63,418 nucleotides of DNA from Bacteriovoracaceae bacterium (GCA_016786485.1 JAEUWD010000021.1:1-63418); one strand, 5' to 3'; positions 34,801 to 43,445 are shown, numbered from the stretch's first letter. Notes: generated by a model not told the origin, from the sequence alone. A program made the numbers and translations.

Positions 34801-35734
34801 ATTTTTTGATGGCACTGGTACGGCCATGACCTTACAACCAGGTGGAACCTTCACCGATGATGGGGCAAGTAAAGGTACAAGTGTCGCCAGATTGCCTTAC
34901 AAATATGAACAATCTGCATATTCTTTGTGGTACGAAAATGATCATACCGACACACAAATCAACACGCGCGAAGCTGGTCAAAATTTAGATACAGGTTCAA
35001 GTGGTTATTGTAATACAGATGATGCTAACGGCATGATCTTTGTTGATTCAGAAGTTCCAACTTCGGCCTTTGCTGACACACTACCAGCAACTGCCAGTAA
35101 CTCGGCGTTAAGTTCAGCTTTAAGAACAGGTTCTGATATCACGGCCCTTTGTGCTTCACGCTTTGGTGTGCAAGACCACGTCGGTAACGTTTCAGAATTT
35201 ATCCAAGAAGAACTAACATGTACTACCGATACTGGGTGTACCATGGTGACAAATTTTAACCAAAATCATCTTTATGATGATACCACGCCTGCCTTAACTG
35301 TTAATGCGAGCTTTAATTATTCGTACGACGGTGTGACGGGACCTTTCTCTGATGCCTCACCTGTTGACGATGTCGCTGACGGTTTACTTGCCTACTGGGC
35401 ATACTCGGCCAAAGAAAACGATGCAACTCGTTTCTCACTTCCACTTGGTTTAGTTTTTGATAATGAAGTCAATGTTGCCACTTTCATCGAATCATTAATT
35501 ATCGGAACTGGTGGAGGGCAAACCAGTCCAACTGTTTTACATTCAGACAGCTTGATTATTAATGCTGATTTTATAAATGCTGGAGCATCAAACACTGGTC
35601 AAATTTTAACTGGTGGCGACTATACTAGCGGCGGGGCAGCGGCAGGAGTTTATCACTTTGAAGCCGTTTCAGAAGATAACGCACAAATTGGACCTGAAAA
35701 AGGATTCCGTTGTGTGGTTCCGGTCGAACCTTAA
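31874..35734 (+). CDS. Giant lipoprotein: cadherin/Ig repeats, FN3-like domain, formylglycine-enzyme-like C-terminus
   Basis: 1286 residues. The lipobox VVAC (Cys 18) anchors the protein. A short Cys segment (CPDGQVFDTAFRKC) comes next. About 50-690 hold several cadherin-like/Big_9-type domains, each with DxDGD-like starts and a GTxTFTYKVNDG-like end. About 693-813 look like an FN3 domain (GWYIYRD, YYYKVRPL). The remaining 470 residues resemble a degenerate sulfatase-modifying-factor (FGE/C-type-lectin) domain: ARLPYKYEQSAYSLW, DHVGNVSEF and the GFRCVVP end. This architecture suits an exposed adhesion or binding protein. Catalysis is not implied. Followed by an outer-membrane barrel gene with its own promoter. 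Confidence 0.78.
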   Translation: MNLKKIFSLLILSLVVACLPKEQDNVSCPDGQVFDTAFRKCVVDSLASNNPPIVFGNQTFNAFVEAAANQSDTFAFTIGAATDDDGDSLQYIVVVPPTYGTLDSCMDQNPTTTPDLTCNYIGNANFAGTDTFTYKVNDGKANSPTNATVTITVTGSNDAPTYSYVSSSGVTSVTGLGTVGTPYNIDVIEGNTMALSIAVDEGGFSDENIQSTSITSNITTAGTYGLVGANIGYTWGVSTGTAAAQFNFSDGTTSGNANNLVISIPFDKRLTAGETLAFNIVISDGLTTSTMYFTIDVSAVDDPIVLAADTAGTTPEDTAAAPVLSITAASDPDSAASVIYCIDSTVPGAAGTLASCADADVPGTGTAGLDCDFTPAADFCGIETFTVYACDIADVACPGPGVGTCTSATSTHTVTVTCNNTDAPVITATNINVDTTTENVAKSITISKIEDATATTENIEVSDVDIIGATQSYKYRVNSASFSDGGTLTNCDILDAWGTDLACTYTPATNFAGTETFEIDVQDVTGLSSAGGPVTLNMVVIPFNDDPTIDAQPNVSVNEGVVDYKITLEIDEGGGVPEDCQELRVAVDVTSSTNAALLPEGNISIYDYSGAIGDTADNTVKPGTLMAFGDTTNSGDAAVKDLLLEITPVAGETGTATIRVYLEDSDGTCGLGYTAKTAERTFTFTVNPVSALHGGWENLKAIGPLVNKSNTQINFGDGYIQLNWSAFSTSGASVSGWYIYRDIEPDGDGLDINADPINLGSPVATGTRSYTDTDDNATNDLVEGQVYYYKVRPLMSNGLVAETSESYSTVRMMYPPANWVFVHRWAVNKRMCQMMGKTPLPLKDFGCRYNGPGAYDEGADVDTTDTYYRLRKDMLVMAFEAGCNYSPSPTCTASGCIGTSTPGATIGADVVYYNRDDTTCYYDDPGFTSVESVENGGSNNFSAAIASGLLDPARIYLPPIVNLSKDSANTICNSVQFFDGTGTAMTLQPGGTFTDDGASKGTSVARLPYKYEQSAYSLWYENDHTDTQINTREAGQNLDTGSSGYCNTDDANGMIFVDSEVPTSAFADTLPATASNSALSSALRTGSDITALCASRFGVQDHVGNVSEFIQEELTCTTDTGCTMVTNFNQNHLYDDTTPALTVNASFNYSYDGVTGPFSDASPVDDVADGLLAYWAYSAKENDATRFSLPLGLVFDNEVNVATFIESLIIGTGGGQTSPTVLHSDSLIINADFINAGASNTGQILTGGDYTSGGAAAGVYHFEAVSEDNAQIGPEKGFRCVVPVEP

Positions 35735-35757
35735 TTCAGATATAAATCGTCAGATAA

Positions 35758-35786
35758 TTTCAATTTCTAAGAAACTAAGTTAGAAT
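35758..35786 (+). promoter_or_regulatory. Promoter of the beta-barrel gene
   Basis: TTTCAA (35758-35763) and TAGAAT (35781-35786) are 17 bases apart, with the ATG beginning 6 bases after the -10 box; the -35 box is weak, the -10 box good. Probably leaderless. Confidence 0.45.
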
Positions 35787-35792
35787 TTCTAA

Positions 35793-36671
35793 ATGAAGTT
35801 TATTCTTTTTTTTACTCTCAGTTCTTTTTTTTCGGCACATGCTTACCAGCTACTCGAAGTAAAAGCTGTTTCAAGTAGTAAAACCACTTTCATCACTCGC
35901 CAAGGTAAAGGCGATGGTGTTTTCGTTGGAAAAAAAGGCACCTTCACAACCGACGATGCGAGTTTTATTGCTCGTGCCAAAACTGTTTCGCGTGAATTCA
36001 CTCAATGGGAAATGGTCAATGAAGAGATGCAAGTTCCTTTTCAAACAGGTGAACTCGTCACCTATAACGATGCGGCCGAATATCTTTGGACGCTGACACC
36101 ATCAGAAACGCGCAAAGAATATTTAAAAAAATACAATTACCAGGAAAAAGAATCTTGGTTGATAAAAGCAGCTTTCAGTAAAAATCTTTCTTCTTCTGTT
36201 TCCAACGCTGCTCCTGATTCAGAAATCGATCGCGCCAGCTTAGGTTTTGAGGGTCACTACGAAAAAACTTTAAATATTAATTTCCGACTGAACACTGGTC
36301 TTCGTTATGAAAAAGAAGTTATCAACGTTGATGGAGGTCAATTTGAGACCTATCGAATGATGGCAATGCTCGGGATGACTTACTATTTTGAACGCGCAAA
36401 ATGGCTGGGAGATAATTTACTCTATACTTCAATTAACGTGGGTTATGGTCTCTCGGGAACTCAGACAACGGGCTTCACTCAACGTGGTGTGGTTGCCCTA
36501 CTTCCTTCTCTTAAATTCGGCGTGCAAATTCCTATGAATGAATTGTTTGATTTTATCACTGAGTTAGGAGTTGAATCGTTGGCCAGTCGTGAGAAAGGTG
36601 GAGCATTCCCTGATACACGTACCGATCAAATTAATGGCTTACTCAATTTTGGTCTCAGACGCTATTTTTAA
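35793..36671 (+). CDS. Outer-membrane beta-barrel protein
   Basis: 292 residues. A signal peptide (1-17, ending AHA) is followed by a soluble N-terminal domain (20-120) with a FITRQGKGDGVFVGKKG turn, then alternating amphipathic strands with many aromatic residues (about 125-292) ending in the C-terminal Phe of YF, the BAM-recognition signal. No sub-family recognised. Because it directly follows the giant lipoprotein, the two may work together at the cell surface. The stop abuts the end of the convergent oxygenase gene. Confidence 0.75.
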   Translation: MKFILFFTLSSFFSAHAYQLLEVKAVSSSKTTFITRQGKGDGVFVGKKGTFTTDDASFIARAKTVSREFTQWEMVNEEMQVPFQTGELVTYNDAAEYLWTLTPSETRKEYLKKYNYQEKESWLIKAAFSKNLSSSVSNAAPDSEIDRASLGFEGHYEKTLNINFRLNTGLRYEKEVINVDGGQFETYRMMAMLGMTYYFERAKWLGDNLLYTSINVGYGLSGTQTTGFTQRGVVALLPSLKFGVQIPMNELFDFITELGVESLASREKGGAFPDTRTDQINGLLNFGLRRYF

Positions 36672-37616
36672 TTAAGCCTTCATCAAACCAATTTCACGAA
36701 TTCTTTGTAATAAAAACTCATGACTATTGATCGGTTGATATTTTAATCCACCGGCACGACAAGAAGCTAGAGGATCTAACAATGTCTCTGGATGCGGGTG
36801 AACGAAAAATGGCATTGAATAACGAGTCGTACCGCTATCATCTGGATTCACTACACGGTGAGTAGTTGCTTTTAAAACACCGTTCGTAATAACTTCCATC
36901 ATATCACCAGTATCAACAATTAATTCACCTTCACGTGTTTCAACTGGTAACCAAGTCCCATCATGATCCAGAAGCTCTAGACCTGAAGTGGTAGCACCCA
37001 TTAAAATCGTGATTAAATTAATATCTTCGTGAGCAGCCGCGCGTACGCTTCCCATCGGAGCATTTTTTGTTGGTGGATAATGAATAGGTCTTAAGATTGA
37101 GTTACCTAAAGTTACCATTTCTTTGAAGTAACCTTCTGGCACATCCAGACCCTTACCAATGGCCTCGAGGAGAATCACACTCGTTTGATCGAGTGAATTA
37201 TAGAGTTTGCTCAGAACTTCTTTAAATTCTGGCATCCCTTCTGGCCATACGTTTTTTGGATAATATTTTCTAAATTTATGTTCATCAGAAACCTGACGAC
37301 CTACATGCCAAAATTCTTTTAGGTCTGGAAATTTTGAATCTTTCGCGTGCTCTTTTCCGAAGGCCGTAAAACCACGTTGACCGCCGCCTTCAAGACAAAC
37401 AAATTTTTCTTTATAAGAAGTTGGTTGTTGAAAAAATTCGTGAACAACATCGTAAGCTTTTTTACAAAGCTTAGAATCAACCGTGTGATCCACCAGTGTG
37501 ATAAAGCCATAATCTTTCAAACCATACATGAGACTATCAACAAACTTCGCCTGCTCAGTTGATGAACCATTCACATAACTCAAAAGACTTAATTCTGGGA
37601 CTTGTCGTTTAATCAT
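36672..37616 (-). CDS. Isopenicillin-N-synthase-like 2-oxoglutarate/Fe(II) oxygenase
   Basis: 314 residues. Fe(II) ligands fit the HxD...H motif: H196 and D198 in AAHEDINL and H253 in TTHRVV. The co-substrate-binding RxS is R265-S267 in RYSMPFF. The N-terminal DIOX_N block is present (ELSLLSYV, YGFITLVDHTVD). The family includes flavonoid, gibberellin and ethylene-forming enzymes as well as many uncharacterised bacterial members, so the substrate is unknown. Good Shine-Dalgarno (AAGGAG). Monocistronic, abutting the barrel gene at its 3' end. Confidence 0.88.
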   Translation of the reverse strand: MIKRQVPELSLLSYVNGSSTEQAKFVDSLMYGLKDYGFITLVDHTVDSKLCKKAYDVVHEFFQQPTSYKEKFVCLEGGGQRGFTAFGKEHAKDSKFPDLKEFWHVGRQVSDEHKFRKYYPKNVWPEGMPEFKEVLSKLYNSLDQTSVILLEAIGKGLDVPEGYFKEMVTLGNSILRPIHYPPTKNAPMGSVRAAAHEDINLITILMGATTSGLELLDHDGTWLPVETREGELIVDTGDMMEVITNGVLKATTHRVVNPDDSGTTRYSMPFFVHPHPETLLDPLASCRAGGLKYQPINSHEFLLQRIREIGLMKA

Positions 37617-37759
37617 ATGATTAACTCCTTAAATGGGATGTTGTGTGCTTTTTAGTACGCTCCGCAATATTTGTCCAGTCGTGCTGAAACTTACATAGGT
37701 TATAAGTGCTTAATTTCATTGATTTATATAATTTTTACATCAAAAGTATCTAGAATTAT

Positions 37760-38416
37760 TCAATTTTTCGAAGCAAACAAGCTCGAACCAACCCGAACAT
37801 AGTCGCTTTCGCACTCCTGGGCGATAAGGTAGTCCTGACTCATCCCCATCGATAACTTGAGGTCTTTATCGATTTTATTGCGTATAGAGCGGCATTTCTG
37901 GAAGCATTCGACGGCGTCCTTCGCCAGGTCCTCGGTGCGGATTTTTCCCATGGTCATGAGTCCAAAGATGGCGTAGTCATTGGCGGCAGTTTTTAATTCT
38001 TCGAGATTTTCGAAGCCTTGTTTTTCAGCTTCATCTGAAGTTTTCACTTGGAGAAAAAGAAGTAAATTTTTGAGTTCTATTTTGGTCTGAATTTTTTGGA
38101 GCAAACTTAATGAGTCGATGGAGTGAATAGCCACTAAGTTACTGACTTTGGCCAATTGATTTAACTTATTCGACTGTAATTTCCCAATGAAATGCCAACG
38201 AATATCAGGACAAACAACTTTTAGCTCCTGCGCTTTTTCCGAAAGTTCCTGCACACGGTTTTCACCAAAATCTCTTTGGCCTAATTCGTATAAAATTTGG
38301 ATATCAGAAATAGGATAATTTTTAGAAACAGCGATGAGTTGAGCAGAAACCAATTCGTTTAAAATTTTTTCGAGATTAGCTGCAAGTTCTTGTTTACGAC
38401 TTTTTTGACTTGGCAT
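37760..38416 (-). CDS. yggS: YggS/PROSC-family pyridoxal-phosphate homeostasis protein
   Basis: 218 residues from the ATG at 38416; an in-frame start at 38461 exists and would overlap the upstream gene by 68 bases instead of 23. The PLP-binding Lys is K32 in LIAVSKNYP. FGENRVQEL, WHFIGKLQSNK, IHSIDSLSL, GLMTMG and the LSMGMSQDYLIA phosphate-binding end are all conserved. The protein binds PLP and keeps vitamin B6 and amino-acid pools balanced; no catalysis is known. Last gene of the glpX-RatA-like-hypothetical-yggS series. Confidence 0.93.
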   Translation of the reverse strand: MPSQKSRKQELAANLEKILNELVSAQLIAVSKNYPISDIQILYELGQRDFGENRVQELSEKAQELKVVCPDIRWHFIGKLQSNKLNQLAKVSNLVAIHSIDSLSLLQKIQTKIELKNLLLFLQVKTSDEAEKQGFENLEELKTAANDYAIFGLMTMGKIRTEDLAKDAVECFQKCRSIRNKIDKDLKLSMGMSQDYLIAQECESDYVRVGSSLFASKN

Positions 38417-38717
38417 TGGTTTTATTTTTTGGCTTGGCCGTGATTTGAATTTCAAAATCATACTTTTCTAAAACTTTATCAATTTCATCTGAAACATTAA
38501 TTTTAGATAAATATGAATGCAATTCTTCTTTCACAGAAGCCACAAATTCTTCTTTGGTTTTTTGAGCATTTTGCAAAAGACCAGTGATGAGGTCTTTTGG
38601 TAGCGGTAAATCTTTAAGGGCGTTACGAACTGCTTCTTCAGTCATGAAAGCAGCACTCACACCAGTGCTCACAACTTTTTTAAGAATTTCGCCTAAGCCT
38701 TTTTCTGAATCAGACAT
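38394..38717 (-). CDS. Helical hypothetical protein, phasin-like
   Basis: 107 residues. A helical protein with Lys/Glu-rich amphipathic stretches and a C-terminal basic tail (KPKNKTNAKSKKS). GEILKKVVSTGVSAAFMTEEAVRNAL recalls the poly(hydroxyalkanoate) granule-associated (phasin/PhaI) type, but this is a weak impression. It begins right after the stop of the START-domain gene (shared junction at 38717/38718) and overlaps yggS by 23 bases, so it is in the operon. Confidence 0.65.
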   Translation of the reverse strand: MSDSEKGLGEILKKVVSTGVSAAFMTEEAVRNALKDLPLPKDLITGLLQNAQKTKEEFVASVKEELHSYLSKINVSDEIDKVLEKYDFEIQITAKPKNKTNAKSKKS

Positions 38718-39143
38718 CTAAACCTTCTTTGCTCTTTCTTGATAAGCTTTCATCATCGTAGGTAAATTTGTCGCAACTAATTTATTCACGATCATTTTTG
38801 GTGCTAGAATTTTAAAATCGATATCTAATGAATATTTAACTTCCGTTTTCCCCTGACCAAGATCTTTTAATTCCCATGAACCACTATTGCTTTTGAAAAT
38901 GTCACCACTCTCAAGTACCCAAGAAACAGAAGTTGGTTTTTTCTGAGTTAACTTAATCGTGTAACTAAATTTTTTGATGAGATTTAAAGAATATTTCACG
39001 CGTGCTGAAGTTTCGTTCTGTTCTAAAACTTCAATCTCGCTTACCCCATCGACAAAATCAGGATAACTAGCATAATCCACAATCACGTTATAGATCTTGT
39101 TAATATCCACATTAAAAATTTCTTTTCTTTCAACTTTAGCCAT
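38718..39143 (-). CDS. START/SRPBCC-domain protein (RatA/COQ10-like)
   Basis: 141 residues. The polyketide-cyclase/START fold is indicated by FNVDINKIYNVIVDYASYPDFVDGVSEIEVLE at the N-terminus, an antiparallel sheet, and the C-terminal helix IVNKLVATNLPTMMKAYQERAKK. Members bind coenzyme-Q-like lipids (COQ10) or associate with the 50S subunit (RatA). The order with glpX and yggS does not decide which. Shine-Dalgarno GAGAGAG is present, and glpX ends 11 bases upstream. Confidence 0.88.
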   Translation of the reverse strand: MAKVERKEIFNVDINKIYNVIVDYASYPDFVDGVSEIEVLEQNETSARVKYSLNLIKKFSYTIKLTQKKPTSVSWVLESGDIFKSNSGSWELKDLGQGKTEVKYSLDIDFKILAPKMIVNKLVATNLPTMMKAYQERAKKV

Positions 39144-39154
39144 TTTTCTCTCTC

Positions 39155-40108
39155 TTAATATCTGGGTTTTCGATCAAAATGATGTTCAGCTCGAATATGA
39201 CGAATCGTTCCTGATTCACTTCTCATAACAATTGAGTGAGTCATTGCTCCCCATGGCTTAAAACGAACTCCCTCTAAGAAAGTTCCGTCCGTAACACCAG
39301 TCGCCGCAAACATGACATTGCCGCGTGAGAGTTCATCAATACTAAAAACTTTATTAATATTTGGAATGCCCATTTTACGAGCACGTTCAATTTCTTCTGA
39401 ATTACGCGGTTTTAAAATACCTTGAAAATCGCCGCCGATACAACGCAAAGCTGCTGCAGCAATAACACCTTCAGGCGCTCCACCGATTCCAAACAGGATA
39501 TCAACACCTGAGTTCGGGTTGGCCGTTGCAATCGCAGCGGAAACGTCACCATCTCCAATCAGTTGAATTCTGGCACCTGCTTCACGAATTTCTTGAATTA
39601 AAGTTTCATGGCGTGGACGATCCAAAACCACTGCCGTTAAATCTTGAATACGACATTTCTTCGCTTCTGCTAAACGCTTTAAATTTTCGGTCGCCGATTC
39701 ACGAATATCCATTAAGCCTCGGCCTTCAGGACCTACGGCAAGTTTCATCATATAAGTATCTGGTGCATTAAGGAGATTACCCTTCCCCGCAATAGCAATC
39801 ACCGAAATCGCATTCATTCCACCGCGAGCACAAATCGTCGTGCCTTCAAGAGGATCAAGTGCGATATCGAGCTCTGGACCATTACCGGAACCAACTTTTT
39901 CACCAATATATAACATCGGAGCTTCATCGCGCTCACCTTCACCAATAACAACGGTGGCTTGGCAATCAACCGAGTCCAACATGGTTCTCATGGCATCGAC
40001 CGCGGCTTGGTCGGCTGCTTTCTCATCACCTCGTCCCATCAAACGAGCTGAAGCAATGGCTGCCATCTCTGTAACACGAATAAATTCCAAGGCCAGATTA
40101 CGATTCAT
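39155..40108 (-). CDS. glpX: Class II fructose-1,6-bisphosphatase
   Basis: 317 residues. GlpX hydrolyses fructose-1,6-bisphosphate, the gluconeogenic step. Marks: AAIASARLMGRGDEKAAD, VVIGEGERDEAPMLYIGEKVG with metal-binding acids, DIALDPLEGTTICARG, the GDGDVSAAIA phosphate-binding turn and FGIGGAPEGVIAAAALRC. Full family length. A GGGAG Shine-Dalgarno 8 bases from the ATG suits it. First gene of the series glpX-RatA-like-hypothetical-yggS. Confidence 0.96.
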   Translation of the reverse strand: MNRNLALEFIRVTEMAAIASARLMGRGDEKAADQAAVDAMRTMLDSVDCQATVVIGEGERDEAPMLYIGEKVGSGNGPELDIALDPLEGTTICARGGMNAISVIAIAGKGNLLNAPDTYMMKLAVGPEGRGLMDIRESATENLKRLAEAKKCRIQDLTAVVLDRPRHETLIQEIREAGARIQLIGDGDVSAAIATANPNSGVDILFGIGGAPEGVIAAAALRCIGGDFQGILKPRNSEEIERARKMGIPNINKVFSIDELSRGNVMFAATGVTDGTFLEGVRFKPWGAMTHSIVMRSESGTIRHIRAEHHFDRKPRY

Positions 40109-40172
40109 GCAGGAACTCCCGAAAAGTTTTGATTATCTTATAACCTAAGTCGGGATTTATCTAGAAAAAAGC

Positions 40173-40904
40173 TCAAAGATTCAATTTGAACTTGATGAAC
40201 TCAATACACTCTTTAGATAGGAACTCTTCTGGAATCCGTTTAATAAACTCAAGACCTAGATTCTCGGTATTTTTATTAACAGTATTATCGATACTAAAAA
40301 TAAATTCGTCTTCAGTAATAAGCGGAGTGTCAACATCACGTTTTGAAAGCAAACGGCCGGTTTTTAACCCATGCCCATCTTCCCATTCAATAAAATTTTC
40401 CAAGATAATCATCTGAAATTTGGAGTATTCTCCGTGAGAATGTTTCCACAAAAAAAGCTCCAACGGTCCATCGGCGCGGAGCCAATATTTCAGATTTCCC
40501 GGTAATTCTAGTGCATAATCTGGTGCATGAAGCGGTCGCAAATTTGGCATAATATTATCTAAACTTAAAAAATTCTTCAGCCCGGCCACTAATTTAGTTC
40601 CTCGATCAAACTCCACTCCTACACGTGATGGCGTGGCCCAAACCACACTTCCATGCACTTCAAGCTCTTGGTTGCCCCAATGAATAGTTCCATAAAAGGT
40701 CGAACTTTTATGAAAATCATGTTTACCATCAATGATCGCAAGCTGCATCCCCGTCACAGAAATATCTTTCACTTCAAAAGTTTTCGACTCACCACGCGCT
40801 TGATCGCGCATTGTCTTAAAAATAAAATAACAAAATGGGAAACGAGGCAGAACTCGTTTCTCATTAATCCCTTCTTCATTTTTTATTAGGCTAAATTGTT
40901 TCAA
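40173..40904 (-). CDS. PilZ-domain c-di-GMP-binding protein
   Basis: 243 residues starting at a TTG codon. AAGGAAG lies 8 bases upstream and no nearby ATG is in frame, which decides the start. Both halves of the c-di-GMP signature are intact: RVLPR (residues about 17-21) and DISVTG (about 47-52), with the PilZ end RVGVEFDRG. The C-terminal half (about 110-243) is unrecognised. Only one other cyclic-dinucleotide gene, the GGDEF protein at 50413, lies in the window. Monocistronic. Confidence 0.88.
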   Translation of the reverse strand: MKQFSLIKNEEGINEKRVLPRFPFCYFIFKTMRDQARGESKTFEVKDISVTGMQLAIIDGKHDFHKSSTFYGTIHWGNQELEVHGSVVWATPSRVGVEFDRGTKLVAGLKNFLSLDNIMPNLRPLHAPDYALELPGNLKYWLRADGPLELFLWKHSHGEYSKFQMIILENFIEWEDGHGLKTGRLLSKRDVDTPLITEDEFIFSIDNTVNKNTENLGLEFIKRIPEEFLSKECIEFIKFKLNL

Positions 40905-40991
40905 TGGATTCTTCCTTTGCGTTAGATCTGATTATAGGGTAATTTAAAAAACGAGAACACACTTAAGAGTTTTTTTCCTAGAGCAGAAATA

Positions 40992-41657
40992 ATGACTGAA
41001 GAAAACGACGATTTAGAAATTAACAACCTACCTAATCGCTTAACTATCATGCGCGTCTTATTGGTGCCCATTGTGGTCGGGTTGCTTTATATGACAACCA
41101 CAGATGTTGTGTGGTTTGTGAATAATCAAAATGGCCTTTATTGGGTTTCTGGTTGGATTTTTACCTTCGCTTCTATTACGGACTTCTTAGATGGTTATAT
41201 TGCACGTAAGAGAAATATCTCAACCGTCTTTGGTTCTTTTCTTGATCCGGTAGCAGATAAGTTTTTAGTGGTTTCATCCCTGATAATGCTTGTTTATTTG
41301 CGTCGAGTGGATGTTATTATTGTCATTATTTTAGTTCTGCGTGAAATGTACATGACCTCACTCAGACTTTTGGCACTGACTGAAGGAATTAATGTTCCCG
41401 TCAGCCCAACCGGAAAATGGAAAACAGCAACACAAATGGTAGCGATTCCGTTTCTCATGGCCTATCAAACTTTTTGGATTTTTCCTTTAGATCACATCGG
41501 AACTATTTTGATTTATATTTCAGCTGCACTTTCGCTGCTCTCAGCGTTTGTTTATTCCTTAAATGTCGTAGTCAAAATGAAAGAAGTCCGTAAAATAAAA
41601 AAGCAGAAACTCAAAGAAGAAAAAATGTTGCGACAGAGTAAAAATGAAACCAAATAA
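40992..41657 (+). CDS. pgsA: CDP-diacylglycerol-glycerol-3-phosphate phosphatidyltransferase
   Basis: 221 residues, membrane-embedded. PgsA makes phosphatidylglycerol phosphate. The CDP-alcohol phosphatidyltransferase motif D(G)x2(A)Rx8(G)x3Dx3D is seen as DFLDGYIARKRNISTVFGSFLDPVADK. Several hydrophobic segments follow, and a Lys-rich C-terminal tail. NLPNRLTIMRVLLVP is the usual N-terminus. It overlaps serB by 14 bases in another frame. Confidence 0.94.
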   Translation: MTEENDDLEINNLPNRLTIMRVLLVPIVVGLLYMTTTDVVWFVNNQNGLYWVSGWIFTFASITDFLDGYIARKRNISTVFGSFLDPVADKFLVVSSLIMLVYLRRVDVIIVIILVLREMYMTSLRLLALTEGINVPVSPTGKWKTATQMVAIPFLMAYQTFWIFPLDHIGTILIYISAALSLLSAFVYSLNVVVKMKEVRKIKKQKLKEEKMLRQSKNETK

Positions 41658-42840
41658 TTTATTAATTACTATCAGCGGCCCCGATCGCCCCGGTATTACT
41701 TCAACCTTAATGAAAATTATTGTTCGCCATAAGAAACAAGTACTCGACATGGGTCAAGCGGTAACACATGGTTTGCTTTCGTTAAGTATTTTAATTTCAT
41801 TAGGAGACGAAACCGATTTGGACGAATCACCGGTGTTAAAAGATCTGCTCTTTGCAGCGAAACAGCTGAAGATGCAACTCGAGTTTCAAAACGTTGAAGA
41901 TTATCATCAACCAGCACCACACGAGAAATTTATTTTAAGTTGTGTAAATCTCGGCGGCTTGAGTGCTGAATTTATTTCTAAAATTTCTGAAGTTATGGCC
42001 TCTCATTATATTAACATTTCCCGTATTGATAATATTTCTGACGTTGGTTTTAAATCGTTGGATTTCACGACGAATACCACTGGCAAACCGACCGATTGGA
42101 CGCAGCTAAAACTCAATCTGATGAAAGTCGCCGATGAACATAAAGTCGATTTGGCCTTTTTAAAAGACGATGTTTTTCGCCGAAATAAACGTTTGATTGT
42201 TTTTGATATGGATTCCACCCTGATTCAAGCTGAAGTTATTGATGAGTTGGCAGAACTCCAAGGTGTAGGAAAAGAAGTGAAGGCCATTACCGAGAAAGCG
42301 ATGAATGGTGAAATTAATTTTGATGAATCACTAAAACGAAGGGTTTCATTACTTAAAGGTTTGAAAGAATCAGAATTACGCAAAGTGGCCGAACGCTTAC
42401 CACTCACGTCAGGTGTAGAAGAATTTATTAAAACGGTTAAATCACTTGGATACAAACTAGCGATTATCTCCGGGGGATTCAATTATTTTGCTCACAATCT
42501 ACGCCATAAATTAGGAATTGATTATCACTTTGCCAATGATTTAGAATTTGAAAATGGTATCATGACTGGAAATATCAAAGGCACCATAGTCAATGCTGAA
42601 CAAAAAGCGGTCCTACTTGAGTTCATCGCCCAGCAAGAAGGTATTCATCTCGGACAAGTCGTAGCGATTGGTGACGGCGCTAATGATCTGCCGATGCTTG
42701 CAAGAGCTGGCCTTGGAATTGCTTTTCACGCTAAAGAAATTGTTAAAAAACAAGCCAACCAGCATATTGGTCACGGACCGATGACATCCATTCTCTATTT
42801 TCTAGGTATTCCAGGTCCGAAAGATTATAAAGCTCCATGA
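41644..42840 (+). CDS. serB: Phosphoserine phosphatase with N-terminal ACT domains
   Basis: 398 residues. SerB removes phosphate from phosphoserine, the last step of serine synthesis. Two ACT-type domains (about 5-85 and 95-172) precede a HAD domain with nucleophile D188 and D190 in FDMDSTL, motif II in IISGGFNY and motif IV in AIGDGANDLPML. This domain order matches the SerB2 type of mycobacteria, in which serine binds the ACT regions. It overlaps pgsA (14 bases) and the LRR gene (4 bases), so the three form an operon. Confidence 0.95.
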   Translation: MKPNNLLITISGPDRPGITSTLMKIIVRHKKQVLDMGQAVTHGLLSLSILISLGDETDLDESPVLKDLLFAAKQLKMQLEFQNVEDYHQPAPHEKFILSCVNLGGLSAEFISKISEVMASHYINISRIDNISDVGFKSLDFTTNTTGKPTDWTQLKLNLMKVADEHKVDLAFLKDDVFRRNKRLIVFDMDSTLIQAEVIDELAELQGVGKEVKAITEKAMNGEINFDESLKRRVSLLKGLKESELRKVAERLPLTSGVEEFIKTVKSLGYKLAIISGGFNYFAHNLRHKLGIDYHFANDLEFENGIMTGNIKGTIVNAEQKAVLLEFIAQQEGIHLGQVVAIGDGANDLPMLARAGLGIAFHAKEIVKKQANQHIGHGPMTSILYFLGIPGPKDYKAP

Positions 42841-43445
42841 TTTTTAAAAATTTAAAACAAGCGCTAGCTTCGCCGACACAAGTGAGCGTTTTAAAAATCA
42901 ATCAGCATGAAATTTTACCTGAAACCGTTTCAAGCATGCATGACCTGCGCGAACTTTATTTGAATTCTACAAAAGCCTGGGAAATGCCAAAATTTTTAAA
43001 AGAATTTAGGAAATTAAAAAAAATTGAATTGGTAATGTCCAATCTCGAAAGAATTCCACAAATTTTTTTCGAGTTAGAAAGTTTAGAAATCTTAACCATT
43101 AAGAGCTCTAACATAACCGATTGGAATATTCCTATTCATGTCAGCTCTCCTATTAGCAGTTTAAATCTCTCGCATAATCTGCTGACTGAAATCCCATCTA
43201 GCATTGAGCAAATCACCACCCTTAAAACCCTTTTCTTAAGTCATAACCAAATTAGCAGCATCTCTCGAGCATTTAACCAGCTCAAATCATTACAGCGTTT
43301 GAATCTCGACCATAATTTACTTGAGCAAATCCCTGATTTTATCTTTAAAAATGAACAATTAAATTATTTGTCACTGGATGGAAATCCTTTAAATGAAGAG
43401 AGTCGGAAAAATTTGGCCGAAAAATTTAAGTTGTCCAATATCTAG
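42837..43445 (+). CDS. Leucine-rich-repeat protein
   Basis: 202 residues with about six leucine-rich repeats (residues about 35-185; patterns such as LRELYLNSTKAWEMP, LEILTIKSSNIT and LNLSHNLLTEIP), flanked by a short N-terminal helix. No signal peptide, so cytosolic; a binding function is likely. Translationally coupled to serB by a 4-base overlap (ATGA). Repeat spacing is near 23 residues, as in the bacterial or Ras-suppressor-like type. The partner is unknown. Confidence 0.88.
   Translation: MIFKNLKQALASPTQVSVLKINQHEILPETVSSMHDLRELYLNSTKAWEMPKFLKEFRKLKKIELVMSNLERIPQIFFELESLEILTIKSSNITDWNIPIHVSSPISSLNLSHNLLTEIPSSIEQITTLKTLFLSHNQISSISRAFNQLKSLQRLNLDHNLLEQIPDFIFKNEQLNYLSLDGNPLNEESRKNLAEKFKLSNI

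Noticed and set aside
38718-39143. RatA-like protein as the toxin of a toxin-antitoxin pair
   Set aside because: No partner of RatB type lies beside it, and this family is usually a COQ10 or housekeeping protein; the neighbours are metabolic.
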